Positions 14,779 to 18,103 of a stretch of DNA of 18,103 nt are shown here, in pieces; the stretch's first letter is position 1, and every line of letters begins with the position of its first letter. Below the pieces are notes generated by a model. The model was not told where the DNA came from and did no database searches. It was given only the letters and a program-made list of their open reading frames with translations. The translations under genes and the position numbers were made by a program. The stretch lies in assembly GCA_023426545.1 (NCBI GenBank), contig JAFAAN010000078.1, positions 1 through 18,103 of the forward strand, written 5' to 3'. The stretch comes from Pseudomonadota bacterium (GTDB lineage: Bacteria > Myxococcota > Myxococcia > Myxococcales > Myxococcaceae).

Positions 14779-16698
14779 ATGAACCGGTTGGTTGTATGGT
14801 TGGTTTCGTGGTTGGCCATGGCCATGGCCACGGGTGGGAACGCAGCACTGGCTGCCCAGGTCGAAGCGCGCGCTCCCGACCTGGTGGCGGGCGCGGAGGA
14901 GCAGGCTCCAGCAGAGCTCGCTCCCGTCACGACGAGCTGGATCTACCGGGACGCCATGGAGACGCCGTGGCAGGACTACTCCTGGGCGCCGCACTCGCTC
15001 ACCAACACCTCGCCGGTGGCGGCGGGCCGCTACTCCATCTCCACGACGATGCGCGCCTGGGAGGCGCTGTATTTCAATACGTCTCCGCTCGTAGCGAACC
15101 CCGGCGCGTTGCTCACCCTGCGCGTGCATGGCGGGACGGCGGGAGACAACGTCGTCATCCTGGCCAGGGCCGTGGTGAATGGTGTCCTCACCCCTGGCAC
15201 CGAGCTGGGGCCCTACTGCACCGGTGGCCGCGTGCGCGCCAACACCTGGGTGACGTGCGACGTCCCCATCTCCGTGCTCGTTCCCCAGGGGAAGGCGTTA
15301 ACGGGGCTGGTGCTCCAAGAGGGGCGTGGGTTGAGCCTGCCCACGCTCTATTTCGACGACCTGGGCGTGCGCGGCCTGTCCCCCCCACCTCCACCAGTGG
15401 AGGTGGCCATCAACCCGACTTCCGTCACGCTCCCCGCCGGGGGCACGCGGACCTTCACGGCCACCGTGACGGGCACCACGAACACGGCGGTGACGTGGTC
15501 CGTGCAGGAGGGCGCGGCGGGTGGAACCATCACCCAGGCTGGCCTCTACACCGCGCCCTCGAACGCTGGGACGTATCACGTGGTCGTGACGAGCCAGGCC
15601 GCGCCCTCGCAGTCCGCCGTGGCCTCCGTCACCGTGGCGAGCACGCCACCGCCGCCGAGCGGCAAGTGGGTGTCGGGCTACTACACGGGCTGGAACGCCG
15701 ACCTGTACCCGCCGGAGAAGGTGGACTTCTCCGCGCTGACCCACATCCTCGTCGGCCGTGTCACGCCCAATCCAGATGGGACGGTGAACACCCAGTTCGA
15801 CAACTCGAACGGACCCGCCATCGCACGGACGCTGGCCACGCGAGCCCACGCCGCGGGCCGCAAGGCCCTCTTCATGGTGGGCGGCGCGGGCGAACATGAC
15901 GGCTGGGTGGGCGCCGCCTCCAACGCGAACCGCGCGCGCTTCGTCCAGAACCTCCTCAGCGCGATGGACGCCTTTGGTTACGACGGGCTGGACATCGACT
16001 GGGAGCCGGTGGAGTCCGCGGACAAGCCCTCCCTGCTCGCGCTGGTGCAGGCGCTCCGCGCGGCGCGTCCGCAGATGCTGCTCACCATGCCCATCGGCTG
16101 GGTGAACAGCAATTTTCCGGAGGACGCGGACCCCTGGTACACCAACCTGGCCCCCTACCTGGACCAGATGAACGTCATGACCTACGAGATGACCGGCCCC
16201 TGGGGCGGCTGGCTCTCCTGGTACACCTCCGCGCTGACGGGTGAGTCGGGCTACCAGCCCACGTCCGTCTCCTCCAGCCTCAATGCCTGGGCGAACGCGG
16301 GGCTGCCGAAGGCCAAGCTCGGCATGGGCATTCCCTTCTATGGCATGGCCTGGCGACACATCACCGGCCCGTATCAGCCGTATACCGACTGGTCCGACTA
16401 CGTCGGCAGCGACAACTCCTTCACGTACCGAAAGATTCTCCAGTTGTCGGCCACGGGCACCTACCACTGGGACACCGCGGCGCAGGCCAGCTATGTCACC
16501 TTCTCCACCCCGGTAGAGGACGGCACCGTGCGGTGGATCTCGTATGACTCACCGCAAGCCATTGCCGCCAAGGGCGCCTTCGCCCATGACAACGGGTTTG
16601 GCGGCACCATCATCTGGACCATCAACCAGGGTTGCACGGACCCTGCCACGGGTGCCAATCCGCTGCTCGACGCGGTGAAGCAAGCCTTCCTCCCGTGA
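14779..16698 (+). CDS. Secreted GH18 chitinase-family protein with N-terminal beta domain and Ig-like domain
   Basis: The 639-residue protein has a signal peptide (about 1-26, ending ALAAQ). A beta-rich domain of unknown family (about 52-200) runs from SWIYRDAMETPWQDYSW to TLYFDDLGVRGL and may bind carbohydrate. An Ig-like domain (about 207-285: INPTSVTLPAGGTRTFTATV, then WSVQEGAAGGTITQAGLYTA) and a proline linker follow. The GH18 catalytic barrel occupies 295-639, with the signature DGLDIDWE at 402-409 and Glu409 as proton donor; MNVMTYEM further on provides the conserved tyrosine of strand 6. It should hydrolyse chitin or a similar N-acetylglucosamine polymer outside the cell, fitting a soil predator. 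AGGAGAGG precedes the ATG. The signal-peptide codons are unusual (several TTG, GTT and GTA). It is convergent with the ferritin-like gene. Confidence 0.93.
   Translation: MNRLVVWLVSWLAMAMATGGNAALAAQVEARAPDLVAGAEEQAPAELAPVTTSWIYRDAMETPWQDYSWAPHSLTNTSPVAAGRYSISTTMRAWEALYFNTSPLVANPGALLTLRVHGGTAGDNVVILARAVVNGVLTPGTELGPYCTGGRVRANTWVTCDVPISVLVPQGKALTGLVLQEGRGLSLPTLYFDDLGVRGLSPPPPPVEVAINPTSVTLPAGGTRTFTATVTGTTNTAVTWSVQEGAAGGTITQAGLYTAPSNAGTYHVVVTSQAAPSQSAVASVTVASTPPPPSGKWVSGYYTGWNADLYPPEKVDFSALTHILVGRVTPNPDGTVNTQFDNSNGPAIARTLATRAHAAGRKALFMVGGAGEHDGWVGAASNANRARFVQNLLSAMDAFGYDGLDIDWEPVESADKPSLLALVQALRAARPQMLLTMPIGWVNSNFPEDADPWYTNLAPYLDQMNVMTYEMTGPWGGWLSWYTSALTGESGYQPTSVSSSLNAWANAGLPKAKLGMGIPFYGMAWRHITGPYQPYTDWSDYVGSDNSFTYRKILQLSATGTYHWDTAAQASYVTFSTPVEDGTVRWISYDSPQAIAAKGAFAHDNGFGGTIIWTINQGCTDPATGANPLLDAVKQAFLP
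14786..14815 (+). repeat. GGTTGG repeats at the start of the chitinase gene (possible two-tetrad G-quadruplex)
   Basis: Six GG doublets occur in 30 bases: three GGTTGG units separated by two 6-base spacers. The layout resembles the well-known thrombin-binding aptamer, which forms a two-tetrad quadruplex. It lies 8-37 bases from the start codon on the coding strand, so any fold would be in the mRNA near the ribosome site. Formation is inference. Confidence 0.4.
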
Positions 16699-16739
16699 GC
16701 GGCTCCGGACAGACACATCGGGTCCGCCGTTGCGTGGCA

Positions 16740-16761
16740 CCGCGCTGCCCAGGCAGCGCGG
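16740..16761. terminator. Strong hairpin between convergent genes, likely bidirectional terminator
   Basis: A perfect 10-base inverted repeat (CCGCGCTGCC and GGCAGCGCGG) separated by CA lies in the 155-base gap between the chitinase stop (16698) and the ferritin-like stop (16854). It would fold into a very stable GC stem on either transcript. No T-tract follows on either side. Confidence 0.5.
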
Positions 16762-16853
16762 CCCGCCATGCCACGAGGAGGCTCGGGCGGCTGCCGCTGA
16801 CTCACGGCCGCGCCGGGTGCTGGAGCGCCCCATGCGCACCAACGCCGGAGGCC

Positions 16854-17822
16854 TCAGGCCAGGAGCACGTCCGGACGCAGGGCGTTCGCCAGCTCCCGCA
16901 CCAGCTGCTGCGCCACCTCGGGCGAGGGCAGGCCCGCCACTCGGGCCACGTCCCCGGGCAATGTGCTCCGCGCGGCGTCCTGCTCCAGCGCGGCCCATGC
17001 CGCCTGCCGGGCTGCGTCCACCCGGGCGCGCGCCTCGGGCGAGAGCTGGCTCAGCGCCCACGCATCGATGGCCCAGGACAGCTCCGCGTGCCGCAGCTCG
17101 TCCGGCGCGATGGTGGCCAGCGCCTGCCGCACGTCCGCGTCCTCCGCGCCGCGCGCCTGCCAGCCGGCGAGCAGCGCGCCAAACGTCTCACGCACGCAGC
17201 CCTCCACGGCATTCTCCGTGGCGAGCGCTTCCAGCGAGCGGACATCCCCGAACGGCGCCACCACCACCTCCGGCAACCCCGCTCCGTGACGCTCCGCCAG
17301 CGTGGTCATCCGCCGGGCGTGGCGGACTTCCTCCAGGGCCGCACGGCGGGCGGCACGCACCAGGCGCGCTGGCGCGCCATGCGCGGCCAGCTCCTCCGCG
17401 AGCCGCTCGAAGGCGGGCACGGACGCGGCTTCCAGGTGCGCCATCTTCGCGAAGAGGGCGCCCAGGACAGGGACTGTCCGCGCCACCGCGCCGTCGCTGC
17501 ACAGTCCCTCCGGCCGCCGCCCCTCGCAGATGGCGTCCATCTCGCACTGGACCTGGTCGGGCTGGCCAGCCCCCACCGGCGCCACGAACTCACAGGCTCC
17601 GGTGGCCCCCGCCAGGGTCTCGCAGAGCGCCTCGCAGGGCATGTCCGCCGTGGGGGTGCCGCCGTCCGGCAGCAGCAGGTCCGCGATGCGGACGGTCTGC
17701 TCGAAGGTGCCGGCCTTGCAGTCCGCCGTCGAGGAGAAGGCGCAGCCCATGCCCGTGGAGACGGGCGCGAGCAGGAGCAGCCGGGAGAGGGTGCGGCGGA
17801 GCTTCCGTTGGGACTGGGACAT
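16854..17822 (-). CDS. Ferritin-like domain protein with Cys-rich N-terminal region, probably exported
   Basis: The 322-residue product starts with a basic, hydrophobic leader (KLRRTLSRLLLLAPVS) ending near Cys27; STGMGC is a poor lipobox, so lipidation is uncertain. Residues 35-108 contain seven cysteines (35, 63, 67, 77, 93, 99, 108), suggesting disulphides outside the cytoplasm. Residues about 115-260 form a ferritin-like four-helix bundle with a full set of di-iron ligands: Glu131, Glu165-x-x-His168, a helix-3 glutamate (Glu203 or Glu207) and Glu242-x-x-His245. This implies iron binding or oxidation at the envelope; the actual reaction is unknown. ATG 17822 was chosen over the in-frame 17879 because the leader begins there; AAAGGG is a modest ribosome site about 8 bases upstream. 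A small ORF of doubtful status lies upstream and overlaps it in another frame. Confidence 0.85.
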   Translation of the reverse strand: MSQSQRKLRRTLSRLLLLAPVSTGMGCAFSSTADCKAGTFEQTVRIADLLLPDGGTPTADMPCEALCETLAGATGACEFVAPVGAGQPDQVQCEMDAICEGRRPEGLCSDGAVARTVPVLGALFAKMAHLEAASVPAFERLAEELAAHGAPARLVRAARRAALEEVRHARRMTTLAERHGAGLPEVVVAPFGDVRSLEALATENAVEGCVRETFGALLAGWQARGAEDADVRQALATIAPDELRHAELSWAIDAWALSQLSPEARARVDAARQAAWAALEQDAARSTLPGDVARVAGLPSPEVAQQLVRELANALRPDVLLA

Positions 17823-18081
17823 GGAACAACCCTTTCGAACCACGGTCCTGCCGGCCCCAGGTGCGGCAGAGCGTGCCACGCCGCGGTCCGCAACAGCAAC
17901 CCGGGCCCTCAGAGAGCCTCAAGTCTCCAGACACCACCTCCGTGGAACCGGGGGTCTTCAGCTTCGCCTTGAGCGCGGAGCGCTTCGCCTGGGTGCCACC
18001 CTTGGCATGGAGCGACGCACTCTTGAGCAGGTTCGCGAGCACAGACATGGGCGCTCGTCCATGCATGCTGCCCCCGGACAC
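17590..18081 (-). CDS. Doubtful small ORF upstream of the ferritin-like gene
   Basis: A GTG at 18081 with an ideal GGAGG (18087-18091, spacing 5), or ATGs at 18066 and 18048, opens a frame whose first ~40 codons have strong G/C third-position bias and encode a basic, helical peptide (MSVLANLLKSASLHAKGG, then QAKRSALKAKLKTPG). A stretch with a Cys triplet (GPGCCCGP) and a further Cys follows, but codon bias fades. The frame then runs on inside the ferritin-like gene (from 17822) in another phase until 17590, where it is certainly a shadow. A real short gene with a frameshift, a decayed gene, or chance are all possible. No family is recognised. Confidence 0.3.
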   Translation of the reverse strand: MSGGSMHGRAPMSVLANLLKSASLHAKGGTQAKRSALKAKLKTPGSTEVVSGDLRLSEGPGCCCGPRRGTLCRTWGRQDRGSKGLFHVPVPTEAPPHPLPAAPARARLHGHGLRLLLDGGLQGRHLRADRPHRGPAAAGRRHPHGGHALRGALRDPGGGHRSL

Positions 18082-18103
18082 TCAAGCCTCCAGATGAAGG
18101 CCG

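Noticed and set aside
15298..16467. 389-codon minus-strand frame opposite the chitinase
   Set aside because: It is rich in Arg, Gly, His and Val with no motif, while the opposite strand encodes an unmistakable GH18 domain.
17590..18081. RiPP precursor with a GPGCCCGP core
   Set aside because: There is no stop codon after the Cys-rich part, and no modifying enzyme or exporter is visible nearby; kept only as a doubtful ORF.

Overview
The window looks like myxobacterial chromosomal DNA (Myxococcus/Corallococcus/Pyxidicoccus type). This is inferred from very high G+C, codons ending almost always in G or C, large secreted PKD/beta-helix lipoproteins, a secreted chitinase and a Cys-rich ferritin-like exported protein. 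No rRNA, tRNA, CRISPR array, insertion sequence or phage gene was seen. The first ~24 bases are nearly pure G and are probably a sequencing or assembly artefact at a contig end.

Layout. (1) 1-571, minus: N-terminal membrane part of an ABC exporter, cut by the window edge. (2) 666-6850: a compact enzyme island. A zinc-type MDR dehydrogenase and a Gfo/Idh/MocA oxidoreductase (minus, ATGA overlap) diverge from a dual-specificity phosphatase and a 600-residue protein joining a phosphoribosyltransferase-like half to a kinase-like half (plus, 9-base gap). That pair converges, with a 6-base gap, on a methyltransferase-glycosidase pair (minus, ATGA overlap). (3) 6977-8875, plus: a KimA-like APC potassium transporter. 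(4) 8912-11446: a thaumatin-like/BYS1-like protein (minus), a tiny lipoprotein (plus), a GNAT acetyltransferase (minus) and a 483-base stretch without a convincing gene. (5) 11447-14053, minus: an 868-residue lipoprotein with Ig/PKD-like domains and a parallel beta-helix. A 725-base non-coding region follows, then a secreted GH18 chitinase (plus, 14779-16698). (6) 16854-18081, minus: a ferritin-like exported protein preceded by a doubtful small ORF.

The most interesting part is the enzyme island. The glycosidase appears to be a circularly permuted TIM barrel: its reading frame starts at the strand carrying the acid/base NEP motif and ends with the segment that normally leads into that motif. 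Beside it sits a phosphatase next to a PRTase-like/kinase-like fusion, an unusual pairing that suggests a phosphate-based switch or an uncharacterised phospho-metabolite step. Two redox enzymes, a SAM methyltransferase and a cytoplasmic glycosidase alongside suggest modification of a sugar or glycoside, but no substrate can be read from the sequence.

The remaining genes are ordinary accessory functions of a soil predator: chitin degradation, surface lipoproteins and ion uptake.
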